Shown here one piece after another: positions 1 to 8,210 of a stretch of 35,637 nucleotides of DNA. The DNA comes from an uncultured Pseudokineococcus sp. (GTDB lineage Bacteria > Actinomycetota > Actinomycetes > Actinomycetales > Quadrisphaeraceae): NCBI RefSeq assembly GCF_947499845.1, contig NZ_CANMPM010000025.1:1-35637 (forward strand), in the 5' to 3' direction. The translations under genes were made by a program, and so were the position numbers. How positions within the stretch are numbered: position 1 is the first letter of the stretch; every line of letters starts with the position of its first letter. The notes under the pieces were generated by a model. It ran no database searches and was not told the DNA's origin. It saw nothing but the letters and a program-made list of their open reading frames with translations.

Positions 1-69
1 ACGACGACGCCCACCCACCCCGACGGCACCGACCACGGCGGCTGGGGCGAAGGCCCACCACCCTTCTGA
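1..69 (+). CDS. C-terminal tail of an unidentified protein (partial)
   Basis: An open frame runs from the first base to a TGA at 67-69 and encodes 22 residues ending GWGEGPPPF. The tail is rich in Gly, Pro and acidic residues, as expected for a disordered C terminus. Too little is present to name a family. A degenerate copy of its last part (31-63) recurs at 108-140 in another frame, so the real gene may once have been longer. That this is coding at all rests only on the open frame and plausible composition. Confidence 0.35.
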   Translation, partial: TTTPTHPDGTDHGGWGEGPPPF

Positions 70-203
70 GCTCCTCCCGGCAGACGGGCGCGCATCATCA
101 CCCGGCCGACCACGACGGCCGGGGCGGAGGACCACCGCTCGCCGGGACCGCCTCGCGGCGACGCGACCGGCCCAGGAGCAGCAGCCGCCGGCGACGGACG
201 TCC

Positions 204-243
204 GAGCGGCTGAGCGGCTGAGCGGCTGAGCGGCTGAGCGGCT
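204..243. repeat. Tandem repeat, five copies of an 8-base unit
   Basis: The unit GAGCGGCT occurs five times without interruption, followed by a truncated sixth copy that runs into the stop codon of pyrE. It lies just downstream of pyrE (minus strand) and outside any gene I can support. Such a short perfect array is likely to vary in copy number by slippage. Confidence 0.9.
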
Positions 244-248
244 GAGCG

Positions 249-890
249 TCAGAGGGTGGGGCGCGCGGGCTCCCCCGTGCCGGCGCCGGCGGCCGGGCCG
301 TCGTCGAGGCCGAGCTCGTCCTTGGTGAAGACGGCGAGGTAGTCGAGCCCCTCCGCCTCGATGCGCTCGCGCGCCCCGGTGTCGCGGTCCACGAGCACGG
401 CCACGGCGAGCACCTGCGCGCCGTGGGCGCGCAGCGCCTCGACGGCCGTCATGACCGAGCCGCCGGTCGTCATCGTGTCCTCGACGGCGACGACGGCGCG
501 GCCCTCCACCGCCGGGCCCTCGATCTGCCGCTGCAGGCCGTGGGCCTTGCCCTCCTTGCGGACGACGAAGGCGTCGAGCGGGCGGCCCTGCGCCGAGGCG
601 GCGTGGAGCATCGCCGCCGCCACGGGGTCGGCGCCCATCGTCAGGCCGCCCACGGCGTCGGGCGAGAGCCCCCGCCCGTCGACCAGGTCGAGCATCACCC
701 GCCCGACCAGCGGCGCCGCCTCGTGGTGCAGCGTGATGCGGCGCAGGTCGACGTAGTAGTCGGCCTCCGCGCCGCTGGACAGCGTCACCCGGCCGCGGAC
801 GACCGCCGTCTCGCGGATGAGGGCCAGGAGCCGCTCGCGGGCGTCCCCCAGCGCGTCGACGGGCAGGTCTGCGGTCTCGGCGGCGTCCAC
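249..890 (-). CDS. pyrE: Orotate phosphoribosyltransferase
   Basis: This enzyme transfers a ribose-5-phosphate from PRPP to orotate, giving orotidine monophosphate in cytoplasmic pyrimidine synthesis. The diagnostic PRPP-binding loop VVAVEDTMTTGGS is present about two thirds along. Upstream of it are the substrate-side segments GLTMGADPVAAA and FVVRKEGKAHG, with the Lys-rich flexible-loop region of the OPRT family. I start at the GTG at 890 (213 aa, normal for the family). The frame stays open to 1064, but the extra 58 residues are Arg/Pro-rich and look like non-coding translation. No good Shine-Dalgarno precedes 890, so the start may be off by a few codons. The gene diverges from the unknown protein at 971, leaving about 80 bases for both promoters. 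Confidence 0.93.
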   Translation of the reverse strand: MDAAETADLPVDALGDARERLLALIRETAVVRGRVTLSSGAEADYYVDLRRITLHHEAAPLVGRVMLDLVDGRGLSPDAVGGLTMGADPVAAAMLHAASAQGRPLDAFVVRKEGKAHGLQRQIEGPAVEGRAVVAVEDTMTTGGSVMTAVEALRAHGAQVLAVAVLVDRDTGARERIEAEGLDYLAVFTKDELGLDDGPAAGAGTGEPARPTL

Positions 891-970
891 AGGCCGCCAC
901 GCTAGCGAGGTCGTCCACAGACCGGGCCGGGCGCCGCCGCGGCGGCGGGGGCGGGCGCCACGGTCTCGCC

Positions 971-2050
971 ATGAGCAGCGAGACGAGCACCGGCCCGGCC
1001 GACCCCGCCTCGGGCGACGCGGGGCGCCCCTCCGAGGGGCTCGGCGGCACCGACCCGACCGCACGCCCCGCCGCGCGCCCGAGCCGGGACGAGGCGCTCC
1101 GCCCCGTGCCCGGTGGGGGACCCGGGACCGGCGCCGAGGCCGAGCCGGACGACCTGCGCCTCGAGCGGACCAACGACCCCACCGAGCCGTCCGACACCTG
1201 GGGCGGGCTCGCCGACGTGGTCGCCGAGGACGTCCTCCGCACCGCGCACCGGCTGGAGGCCGCGGGGGTGCGGGTCGAGCCCCCGGTCGGGCACCCGGCC
1301 TCGCTGGCCCTCTGCGTGGTCGAGGCCGTCTGGGCGCCCCGGGTGCGGCCGACCGCCGTCGCGGGCGTGGTGGCCCGGGTGCGCGAGCACCTCGCCGGCA
1401 CGGGCGGACCGGATGACGGGCTCGACGCCCCGGCGCTGCTGGCGTCCTTCACCGCCGCCGGGGACGACGAGGCGTGGGCCGCCGCGCTGGCCACAAGGCA
1501 CCGCACGGCGTCGACCGCGGACGCCCCCCTCAAGGCGACCGCGGTGCGCGAGGCGGCGGAGGCCCTCGTCGGCGTCGGCGTCGTCACGACGGCGGACCTC
1601 CTGGCCGTCCTCCGCGACCACCGGGCCGCTGCGGCGCAGGCCCACACGCGGGCGCGGGCGCGGGCCCGGGCGGCCGGGGCGCCGTGGCCCCCGGTGGAGC
1701 CCCCTGCGGCACCGGCGTCCGAGCGGTGGGAGGCCGTGCGGGCGGCCTGGTGCGCCGCCGCGGGGCAGTCGTCGGGTCGGTCGTGGCACCGGCTGCTGCT
1801 CCTGGCCGGCGCGGAGCAGGTCGTGCCCGACGACGACGTCCGCCGCTTCACCTCGCGCCTCGTCCGCGGCCTCCTGGCGGGAGGTCAGCCGGCCCGCGCG
1901 GGCTCGCGGCCCGGCGCGCTGGAGGCCGCGGCGCTGCTCGAGGCGGCCGCGGCCGTCCTCGGCGCCCCTGCACGCGAGGTCGACCACGTGGTGTGGCGCA
2001 GCGAGCTGCAGGTCGGCGCCCGTCACCCCGGCGACGGCCGGGCCGGCTGA
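971..2050 (+). CDS. Conserved hypothetical protein with an alpha-helical C-terminal region
   Basis: The product has 359 residues. Residues 1-70 are Gly/Pro/acidic and probably disordered. From about 75 onward it is helical and Ala-rich, including segments like LATRHRTASTADAPLKATAVREAAEALVGVG (shown here only as the run beginning LATRHRT, about residues 175-205) and a Trp-containing end with WHRLLLLAGAEQVVPDD and VDHVVWRSE. The spacing of these helical pieces recalls helix-hairpin-helix/EndoIII-like folds, but I see no catalytic Lys or Fe-S cysteines, so this is a weak impression and not an assignment. The start is ATG 971 without a strong ribosome site. The gene is convergent with xth, with 66 bases between the stops. 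Codon use matches its neighbours, so it appears native. Confidence 0.75.
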   Translation: MSSETSTGPADPASGDAGRPSEGLGGTDPTARPAARPSRDEALRPVPGGGPGTGAEAEPDDLRLERTNDPTEPSDTWGGLADVVAEDVLRTAHRLEAAGVRVEPPVGHPASLALCVVEAVWAPRVRPTAVAGVVARVREHLAGTGGPDDGLDAPALLASFTAAGDDEAWAAALATRHRTASTADAPLKATAVREAAEALVGVGVVTTADLLAVLRDHRAAAAQAHTRARARARAAGAPWPPVEPPAAPASERWEAVRAAWCAAAGQSSGRSWHRLLLLAGAEQVVPDDDVRRFTSRLVRGLLAGGQPARAGSRPGALEAAALLEAAAAVLGAPAREVDHVVWRSELQVGARHPGDGRAG

Positions 2051-2116
2051 CGGCGCCCGGGACGTGCGGAGCGGTCGCCCCGCGGCGGTCGGACGCGCGG
2101 GCGGCGAGGCGGTGGG

Positions 2117-2911
2117 TCAGGCGTCCGCGAGGTCGACGAGGACGGGCGCGTGGTCGCTGGCGCCCTTGCCCTTGCGCTCCTGCCGGTCGATCTCCGCCCC
2201 CGTCACGCGCTCGGCGAGCGCCGGCGAGCACAGCGCGAAGTCGATGCGCATGCCCTCGCGGCGGGGGAAGCGGAGCTGGGTGTAGTCCCAGTACGTGTAC
2301 GTCCCCGGCCCGGGGGCGTGGGGGCGCACGACGTCGGCGAAGCCCGCGTCGACGACGGCGCGGAAGGCCGCGCGCTCGGGCTCGGAGGTGTGGGTGCTCG
2401 TCGCGAAGACGTCCGGGTCCCAGACGTCCTCGTCCGTGGGCGCCACGTTCCAGTCGCCGCAGAGGGCGACCTGCACCCGCGGGTCCTCCGCGAGCCAGGT
2501 GCTCCCGGCGTCGCGCAGCCGGGCCAGCCAGTCGAGCTTGTAGGCGTAGTGCGGGTCGTCGAGCGCCCGGCCGTTCGGCACGTAGAGGCTCCACACGTCG
2601 ACGCCGCCGCACCGCGCCCCGATGGCCCGCGCCTCGGCCTCCGCGCCCTCGCCCCAGCCCGGCTGACCCGGGAACCCGACGCGCACGTCCTCGAGGCCCA
2701 CCCGGGAGAGGACGGCGACGCCGTTCCACTGGCTCAGCCCGTGGTGGGCGACCTCGTAGCCGGCCTCGCGCAGCCGGTCCTCCGGGAACTGGTCGTCCCG
2801 GCACTTGGTCTCCTGGAGCGCCACGACGTCGACGTCGCTGCGCTCGAGCCACGCCACCAGGCGGTCGACGCGGGCCCGGACGGAGTTGACGTTCCACGTG
2901 GCGATGCGCAC
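2117..2911 (-). CDS. xth: Exodeoxyribonuclease III (AP endonuclease)
   Basis: This is a DNA-repair nuclease that cleaves the backbone at abasic sites and trims 3' ends. It belongs to the endonuclease/exonuclease/phosphatase fold. The 264-residue protein begins MRIATWNVNS (catalytic-site Asn7) and has the metal-binding Glu34 in LQETK. It also has YVPNG, the core GDWNVAP and the terminal SDHAP that carries the catalytic Asp-His pair. All family motifs are intact and the length is typical. The start ATG at 2911 fits the family exactly, since Met-Arg-Ile is the usual N terminus. It is divergent from the dehydrogenase at 3049 with about 137 bases between. Paralogous family members exist, so the exact name (exoA/xthA) is by similarity. 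Confidence 0.95.
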   Translation of the reverse strand: MRIATWNVNSVRARVDRLVAWLERSDVDVVALQETKCRDDQFPEDRLREAGYEVAHHGLSQWNGVAVLSRVGLEDVRVGFPGQPGWGEGAEAEARAIGARCGGVDVWSLYVPNGRALDDPHYAYKLDWLARLRDAGSTWLAEDPRVQVALCGDWNVAPTDEDVWDPDVFATSTHTSEPERAAFRAVVDAGFADVVRPHAPGPGTYTYWDYTQLRFPRREGMRIDFALCSPALAERVTGAEIDRQERKGKGASDHAPVLVDLADA

Positions 2912-3048
2912 GGGCGGCGACGCTACCCGCGGCGCGAGCGGGCGGGCGGACCGGGCGGGACGGGTCGGCGGCCGGGGGCGCGACGGCTCCGGGTGCCGGG
3001 GGCGGGACGGGTCGGGTGCCGGGGGCGCTGCTCGCTACGGTCCTCCCC

Positions 3049-3813
3049 ATGGCGACGGCACTGGTCACGGGCGGCACCTCGGGCATCGGGGCGGCCTTCG
3101 CCCGCGAGCTGGCGGGCCGCGGTCACGACCTCGTCCTCGTGGCCCGCGACGCCGCCCGGCTCGAGGAGACGGCCGAGCGGCTGCGCGCCGGCGGCACGCG
3201 GGTCGAGGTGCTGCGCGCGGACCTCGCCGACCGGGCCGACGTCCAGCGCGTGGCCGACCGCCTCGGCGACGCCGCCCGCCCGGTGGACCTGCTCGTCAAC
3301 AACGCGGGCTTCGGCCTGTCCTCGAAGCTCCTGTCGGAGGACACCTCGGAGCAGGAGCGCGCCCTCGACGTCATGTGCCGCGCCGTGCTCGTCCTCGGCG
3401 GCGCCGCCGGGCGGGCGATGCGCGACCGCGGGCGCGGCGCCGTCCTCAACGTCTCGAGCGTCGCCGGCTTCGTCACCATGGGCGGCTACTCGGCGGTCAA
3501 GGCGTGGGTCACCGCCTACTCGGAGGGGCTGTCGAACGAGCTGGCGGGCACCGGCGTCACCGTCACGGCGCTGTGCCCCGGCTTCGTGCGCACCGAGTTC
3601 CACGAGCGCGCCGCGCTGCGCATGGGCCACATGCCCGAGATCGGCTGGGTCGACGTCGACGAGCTCGTCCGCACGGCCCTCGACGACGTCGCCCGCGGCC
3701 GCGTGGTGTCCGTGCCGACGACGCGCTACGCCGCGGTCGTGCAGCTCGCCCGGCACGCCCCCCGCGGGCTCGTGCGCTGGGCCTCGCGCGCCATCGTCTC
3801 CTCGCGCAGCTGA
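3049..3813 (+). CDS. Short-chain dehydrogenase/reductase (SDR)
   Basis: A 254-residue NAD(P)-dependent oxidoreductase of the classical SDR family. The cofactor loop TGGTSGIG is at residues 7-14, NNAG is near residue 85, and the active site is SSVAGF followed by YSAVK (catalytic Tyr and Lys). The family motif CPGFVRTEF follows the active site. Ala-Arg-Asp after the second beta strand favours NADP(H). I chose ATG 3049, because the 11 codons upstream in the same frame add nothing recognisable. The substrate cannot be told from sequence; the protein resembles the YqjQ/DltE-like group. It is probably transcribed alone, and the next gene, clpB, is convergent. Confidence 0.9.
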   Translation: MATALVTGGTSGIGAAFARELAGRGHDLVLVARDAARLEETAERLRAGGTRVEVLRADLADRADVQRVADRLGDAARPVDLLVNNAGFGLSSKLLSEDTSEQERALDVMCRAVLVLGGAAGRAMRDRGRGAVLNVSSVAGFVTMGGYSAVKAWVTAYSEGLSNELAGTGVTVTALCPGFVRTEFHERAALRMGHMPEIGWVDVDELVRTALDDVARGRVVSVPTTRYAAVVQLARHAPRGLVRWASRAIVSSRS

Positions 3814-3951
3814 CACCCGGCGGGCGCAGCCGCTACCCGGCTCGCGCACCGGACGCCCGCTCGCGCAGCCGACGCCCCGGCACCTCGCGCTCGGTCCTGG
3901 CGGTCGCCACCGGGCGCGTCAGCTCGTGGCCGGCGCCGGGCCCCGGTGCGC

Positions 3952-3988
3952 CGACGGCCGTGGACCCCCCCGCGGGCCACGGCCGTCG
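3952..3988. terminator. 12-bp inverted repeat, possible terminator of the SDR gene
   Basis: Arms at 3952-3963 and 3977-3988 are perfectly complementary, with a 13-base loop rich in C. There is no U-run, which is usual for very GC-rich actinobacteria. Its place about 140 bases past the SDR stop suggests termination, but no transcript end can be seen in the sequence. Confidence 0.4.
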
Positions 3989-4072
3989 ACGACACCTCCC
4001 GGCGCTGTGCGCCGCCCCCCGAGAGTAGAACTCCTCTGCTCCGAGCAACCAGCCCCGAGGCCCCTCCGGGAT

Positions 4073-4090
4073 GTCCACACTTGTGTGGAC
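4073..4090. promoter_or_regulatory. Palindrome GTCCACAC-TT-GTGTGGAC
   Basis: Two perfect 8-base arms are separated by TT. Each arm resembles the core of an actinobacterial DnaA box (TTGTCCACA), arranged head to head, or it could be an operator. It sits between convergent genes, where an ordinary promoter operator is not expected. The function is unknown. Confidence 0.45.
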
Positions 4091-4111
4091 GTGCCCACGG
4101 CGACGACCGGT

Positions 4112-4141
4112 CGCCGCGCCCGGCGGACGCCGGGCGCGGCG
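4112..4141 (-). terminator. clpB terminator hairpin
   Basis: A perfect 13-bp GC stem (4112-4124 with 4129-4141) with the 4-base loop GGAC starts 7 bases past the clpB stop codon. Position, stem length and tight loop fit an intrinsic-like terminator lacking a U-tract. Confidence 0.65.
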
Positions 4142-4148
4142 GCTCCGG

Positions 4149-6917
4149 TCAGGCGTCCGCGGGCTCCCGGCGCCGCAGGACGAGACCCGAGCGGCCCCGC
4201 CGCCCCGAGCCCGCGGCCCCCAGCGGCTGCCCCGCCCCGCGCCCCGGCGCGACGTCGCCGTCGGCCCCGCCGGTCGCGCCGCCCGCCCCCGAGGGCGCGG
4301 CCGCGAGGGCCAGCGGCGCGCCGTCCCCGGCGAGGTCGGCCCCGGTGACCTCGGGCTCGTCGACGTCCACGACGACGACGTCGCCCTCGCCCACCTCGCC
4401 CGCCAGCAGAGCGCGGGCCAGGCGGTCGCCGACCTCCCGCTGCACGAGCCGGCGCAGCGGCCGCGCGCCGTAGGCCGGGTCGTAGGCCTCGAGGGCCAGC
4501 CAGTCGCGCGCGGCCGGCGTCACCTCGAGTCCCAGCCGCCGCTCGGCGAGGCGGTCGGCGAGCCGGTCGACCGCGATGGCGACGATGCGGCTCAGCTCCT
4601 CGGTGCCCAGCGGGTCGAAGACGACGACCTCGTCGAGCCGGTTGAGGAGCTCGGGCTTGAAGGCGCGGCGCACCTCGACCATGACGGCCTCGCGCTGCTG
4701 CTCCGCGGACCGCGACGGGTCCGCGAGGTGCTGGCTGCCGAGGTTGCTCGTCATGACGAGGACGACGTTGCGGAAGTCGACCGTGCGGCCCTGGCCGTCG
4801 GTGAGCCGCCCGTCGTCGAGCACCTGCAGGAGGACGTCGAAGACGTCGGGGTGCGCCTTCTCCACCTCGTCGAGCAGCACGACGGCGTAGGGGCGCCGCC
4901 GGACCGCCTCGGTGAGCTGGCCGCCCTGGTCGTACCCGACGTACCCGGGGGGCGCCCCGACGAGACGCGCGACGGAGTGCTTCTCCCCGTACTCGCTCAT
5001 GTCGATGCGGACCATGGCGCGCTCGTCGTCGAAGAGGAAGTCCGCCAGCGACTTCGCCAGCTCCGTCTTGCCGACGCCCGTGGGGCCGAGGAAGAGGAAG
5101 GAGCCGGTGGGCCGGTCGGGGTCGCTGACCCCGGCCCGGCTGCGCCGGACGGCGTCGGAGACGGCCTCCACGGCGGCGCGCTGGCCGACGAGCCGGCGCC
5201 CCAGCACCTCCTCCATCCGCAGCAGCTTGTCCTGCTCCCCCTCCAGCAGGCGCCCGGCGGGGATGCCGGTCCAGGCGGCGACGACGTCGGCGACGTCGTC
5301 GGCGCCCACGCGCTGGGCGACCATCGGCTCCTCCCCGGCGTCACCGGCCTCGTCGGCCTCGGCCTCCGCGAGCTCGCGCTCGACCGCGGGGATCTCCTCG
5401 TAGGTGAGGCGCGACGCCGTCTCCCAGTCGGTGTCGCGGTAGGCCCGCTCGGCGTCCGAGCGCAGCCCGTCGAGGCGCGCGCGGAGCTCGCCGACGCGGT
5501 TGACGCCGCTCTTCTCGCGCTCCCACCGCGCCGACAGCCCGGCGAGGCGCTCGCGGCGGTCCGCGAGGTCGGCGCGCAGCCGCTCCAGGCGCTCGGCGGC
5601 GCCCGGGTCGTCCTCGGCGGCCTTGGCGAGCGCCATCTCCTCCATGACGAGGCGGTCGACGGCGCGGCTGAGCTCGTCGACCTCGACGGGCGAGGAGTCG
5701 AGCTCCATGCGCAGGCGGGAGGCGGCCTCGTCGACGAGGTCGATGGCCTTGTCGGGCAGGCGGCGGCCGGTGATGTACCGGTCGGAGAGCTGGGCGGCCG
5801 CGACGAGGGCGCCGTCGGTGATGGTGACCTTGTGGTGCGCCTCGTAGCGCTCCTTGAGGCCGCGCAGGATCGTCACCGTGTCGGCCACGTCGGGCTCGCC
5901 GACGAACACCTGCTGGAAGCGGCGCTCGAGCGCCGGGTCCTTCTCGACGCGCTCGCGGTACTCGTCGAGCGTCGTCGCGCCGACGAGCCGCAGCTCCCCG
6001 CGGGCGAGCATCGGCTTGAGCATGTTGCCCGCGTCCATGGCGCCCTCGGAGCCACCGCCCGCGCCGACGACGGTGTGCAGCTCGTCGATGAAGGTGACGA
6101 CCTGGCCGTCGCTGCCCTGGATCTCGGCGAGGACCGCCTTGAGGCGCTCCTCGAACTCCCCGCGGTACTTGGCGCCCGCGACCATCGCGGCCAGGTCCAG
6201 GGAGACCAGGCGCTTGCCGCGCAGGGACTCCGGGACGTCGCCGTCGACGATGCGCTGCGCGAGCCCCTCGACGACGGCGGTCTTGCCGACGCCGGGCTCG
6301 CCGATGAGGACGGGGTTGTTCTTCGTGCGCCGCGAGAGCACCTGCACCACCCGCCGGATCTCCGCGTCACGCCCCACGACGGGGTCGAGGCGGCCGTCGC
6401 GGGCCGCCTGCGTGAGGTCGGTGCCGTACTGCTCGAGGGCGTTGTAGGTGCCCTCCGGGTCCGGCGACGTGACCTTCGCCGCGCCGCGCACCCGGGGCAG
6501 CGCGTCGAGCAGCGCGTCGCGGGTGGCCCCCGCCGAGCGGAGCAGCCCGCCGGTCGCGCCCGTGTCGGCGGCGAGGGCGAGGAGCAGGTGCTCGGTGGAG
6601 ACGTAGGAGTCCCCCAGCGAGCGCATCTCCTGCTGGGCCACGGGCACCGCGGCCAGGGCCCCGCGGGAGAGCTGCGGCTGCGCGACCGTCTGCCCCGACG
6701 TCCGGGGCAGCGCGGCGAGCAGGCCCTGCGCCTGGTCGCGCACGCGGGACGGCTGCGCCCCCACGGCCTCGAGCAGCCCGGCGACGACGCCGGCGGCGTC
6801 CTCGGTGAGCGCGGCGAGCAGGTGGGCGGGCTCCACCTGCGGGTGGCCGGCCGCGGCGGCGGCCTGCACCGCCGCGGTGATGGCCTCGCGGGTCCTCGTC
6901 GTGAACTCGGCGTCCAA
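4149..6917 (-). CDS. clpB: ATP-dependent disaggregase ClpB (Hsp100)
   Basis: This hexameric AAA+ chaperone pulls aggregated proteins apart together with DnaK, DnaJ and GrpE, which are encoded 15 kb away in this window. The order seen is an N-terminal Clp repeat domain; first Walker [14 protein letters not shown] and Walker B TFIDELHT; a coiled middle domain (the ClpB-specific propeller, rich in Leu/Arg/Glu); then a second Walker [14 protein letters not shown], Walker [14 protein letters not shown] and the C-terminal small domain. A Gly/Ala/Pro-rich tail extends it to 922 residues, against about 850-870 usually. I start at TTG 6917 because AGGAGG lies 6 bases before it and the protein then begins (M)[11 protein letters not shown], the normal ClpB N terminus. 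The frame upstream to 7187 has no family similarity. Regulation is probably by HspR through the HAIR box at 6984-7004. Confidence 0.96.
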   Translation of the reverse strand: MDAEFTTRTREAITAAVQAAAAAGHPQVEPAHLLAALTEDAAGVVAGLLEAVGAQPSRVRDQAQGLLAALPRTSGQTVAQPQLSRGALAAVPVAQQEMRSLGDSYVSTEHLLLALAADTGATGGLLRSAGATRDALLDALPRVRGAAKVTSPDPEGTYNALEQYGTDLTQAARDGRLDPVVGRDAEIRRVVQVLSRRTKNNPVLIGEPGVGKTAVVEGLAQRIVDGDVPESLRGKRLVSLDLAAMVAGAKYRGEFEERLKAVLAEIQGSDGQVVTFIDELHTVVGAGGGSEGAMDAGNMLKPMLARGELRLVGATTLDEYRERVEKDPALERRFQQVFVGEPDVADTVTILRGLKERYEAHHKVTITDGALVAAAQLSDRYITGRRLPDKAIDLVDEAASRLRMELDSSPVEVDELSRAVDRLVMEEMALAKAAEDDPGAAERLERLRADLADRRERLAGLSARWEREKSGVNRVGELRARLDGLRSDAERAYRDTDWETASRLTYEEIPAVERELAEAEADEAGDAGEEPMVAQRVGADDVADVVAAWTGIPAGRLLEGEQDKLLRMEEVLGRRLVGQRAAVEAVSDAVRRSRAGVSDPDRPTGSFLFLGPTGVGKTELAKSLADFLFDDERAMVRIDMSEYGEKHSVARLVGAPPGYVGYDQGGQLTEAVRRRPYAVVLLDEVEKAHPDVFDVLLQVLDDGRLTDGQGRTVDFRNVVLVMTSNLGSQHLADPSRSAEQQREAVMVEVRRAFKPELLNRLDEVVVFDPLGTEELSRIVAIAVDRLADRLAERRLGLEVTPAARDWLALEAYDPAYGARPLRRLVQREVGDRLARALLAGEVGEGDVVVVDVDEPEVTGADLAGDGAPLALAAAPSGAGGATGGADGDVAPGRGAGQPLGAAGSGRRGRSGLVLRRREPADA

Positions 6918-6983
6918 CGGGTGCCTCCTCGTGCGTGCCGGTGGCCCGGCGGTCTGGCGGGGTGACGGCTGGCGCCGTCGAGA

Positions 6984-7004
6984 CTTGAGTCTATGCCGCT
7001 CAAC
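6984..7004. promoter_or_regulatory. HAIR operator (HspR binding site) for clpB
   Basis: CTTGAGT, seven bases, GCTCAAC: 12 of 14 arm positions match the HAIR consensus CTTGAGT-N7-ACTCAAG, with the exact spacing. On the minus strand a TAGACT hexamer, a plausible -10 element, overlaps the half-site at 6988-6993, so bound HspR would block polymerase. It lies 67 bases upstream of the clpB start. Confidence 0.85.
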
Positions 7005-7255
7005 TCCTGTGGGCGCCCCGGTGTTCCTCCCCTCCCCCGGACGGCCGCCCCCGCCGCCGCCCCGCCCGGCCACGAGGTGCCGGCGAGGCGGGCCGGTGGT
7101 CGAGCGGCTCACCTCGAGCGGCCCCCTAGAGTCGGCGCGCCGGTGGCGGCCCCGGACGACGGACGCCGACGCCGGCGCCGGTCCCACCGGCGCGGGGTGC
7201 AGCCACCGCCCCGCCGAGACCCGCCGACCCGGCGGACGCGGAGCAGGAGGGCGGC

Positions 7256-7993
7256 ATGACCGCTGGCACCACCCGGCCCCTCGAGGAGGAGCCCGCCGAC
7301 GAGGACGTCGCGCTCGTCCTGGCCGAGCTGGGCCGACTGCCCCTCGACCAGCCCCTGGGCCAGTACCTGCAGCGGGTCGCCGACCTCGCCGCCAGGGTGC
7401 TGCCCGGGGTGGAGGCGCTCTCTCTCACGCTCGTCGAGGACGGCCGGGCCCGCTCGGCGGCCTTCACCGGCTCTGTCGCGGCCGCGCTCGACGAGCGCCA
7501 GTACGACGCCGGCTTCGGGCCCTGCCTCGACGCCGCGGTCTCGGGCGAGGTCGTCCTCCTCGACCTGGAGGACCTCCGGGGCCTCTACCCCGACTTCGCC
7601 CGGGAGGCCCGGCGGCAGGGCGTCGTCGCGGCCGCCTCGTTGGGCCTGCCCGTGGCCCAGCGCATCGTCGGCGCGCTCAACCTCTACAGCCTGAGCGGCG
7701 CCCTCTCGCCGAGGACGGTCGAGCTGGCCCGCACCTTCGCCTCGTACGCGGCGGTCGCGCTCGCCAACGCCTCCCTCTACGGCTCGACGGCCCGTCTCGC
7801 CGCGCAGATGGAGGAGGCCATGCGCTCGCGCGCCGTCATCGAGCAGGCCAAGGGCGTGCTCATCGCGCGCCTCGCCGTCGACGCCGACGAGGCCTTCGCC
7901 CACCTCTCCCGCACGAGCCAGCGCACCAACACCAAGCTCCGTGAGACGGCGGCCGACCTCGTCGACCGGGCCCGCCGGGGGGAGGCCGGCTGA
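7256..7993 (+). CDS. GAF-ANTAR domain regulator
   Basis: A 245-residue protein: a GAF sensor-type domain at about residues 30-165, a short helical linker (about 170-185), then an ANTAR RNA-binding domain at about 180-240. The ANTAR signature is seen in IEQAKGVLIARLAVDADEAF, followed by the second helix pair (HLSRTSQRTNTKLRETAADLV, about residues 213-233). ANTAR proteins prevent transcription termination by binding paired RNA hairpins. GAF domains sense small molecules or partner proteins. ATG 7256 is preceded by an AGGAGGG-type ribosome site. No kinase lies next to it. It is followed by 217 bases and then a symporter on the same strand, which could be its target; that link is an inference. 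Confidence 0.9.
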   Translation: MTAGTTRPLEEEPADEDVALVLAELGRLPLDQPLGQYLQRVADLAARVLPGVEALSLTLVEDGRARSAAFTGSVAAALDERQYDAGFGPCLDAAVSGEVVLLDLEDLRGLYPDFAREARRQGVVAAASLGLPVAQRIVGALNLYSLSGALSPRTVELARTFASYAAVALANASLYGSTARLAAQMEEAMRSRAVIEQAKGVLIARLAVDADEAFAHLSRTSQRTNTKLRETAADLVDRARRGEAG

Positions 7994-8210
7994 CCGGCGG
8001 CGCCCGGCGGCCCGCCTCGGCCCCGACGGTCACGGAACGGCCACGACGGCCGGGGATCCTTGCGCCCCCCCGGGGGTGGCGCCACCCTGCACCGATGACC
8101 AGCCCGGTAGCCCGTCTGGGCGACACACACCCCGAGCCCCGCCCGCCGGCGACCCGCCGCGCGGTCCCACCCCCGCGCACCAGCGCGCACCCGAGCCCGG
8201 AGGAGCGCCC
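7994..8210 (+). other. Leader region of the symporter gene
   Basis: These 217 bases separate the GAF-ANTAR gene from the AGCS symporter. They contain a perfect 14-base palindrome GGGTGGC-GCCACCC (8074-8087) and several G/C-rich potential hairpins, such as CGGCC-ACGAC-GGCCG near 8038-8052. I could not recognise a known riboswitch class. The region may carry the symporter promoter and a structured leader. Confidence 0.4.

Larger units (their letters stand above)
3814..4148. other. Gene-free stretch between two convergent genes
   Basis: No protein or RNA gene is supported in these 335 bases. They hold a 12-bp inverted repeat (3952-3988), an 18-base palindrome-like site (4073-4090) and the probable clpB terminator hairpin (4112-4141), each listed separately. 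Confidence 0.7.

Noticed and set aside
1474-2889. 471-codon plus-strand open frame, and similar long frames opposite xth, clpB and the ABC genes
   Set aside because: Arg/Pro/Gly/Ala-rich translations antisense or frame-shifted to clearly conserved genes; typical artefacts of high GC.
7941-8210. N-terminal extension of the symporter frame upstream of GTG 8211
   Set aside because: Low-complexity Arg/Pro sequence overlapping the end of the GAF-ANTAR gene, while a good ribosome site supports GTG 8211.
7994-8210. Glycine riboswitch upstream of the alanine/glycine symporter
   Set aside because: I could not find the conserved core elements of the glycine aptamer, only generic GC hairpins.
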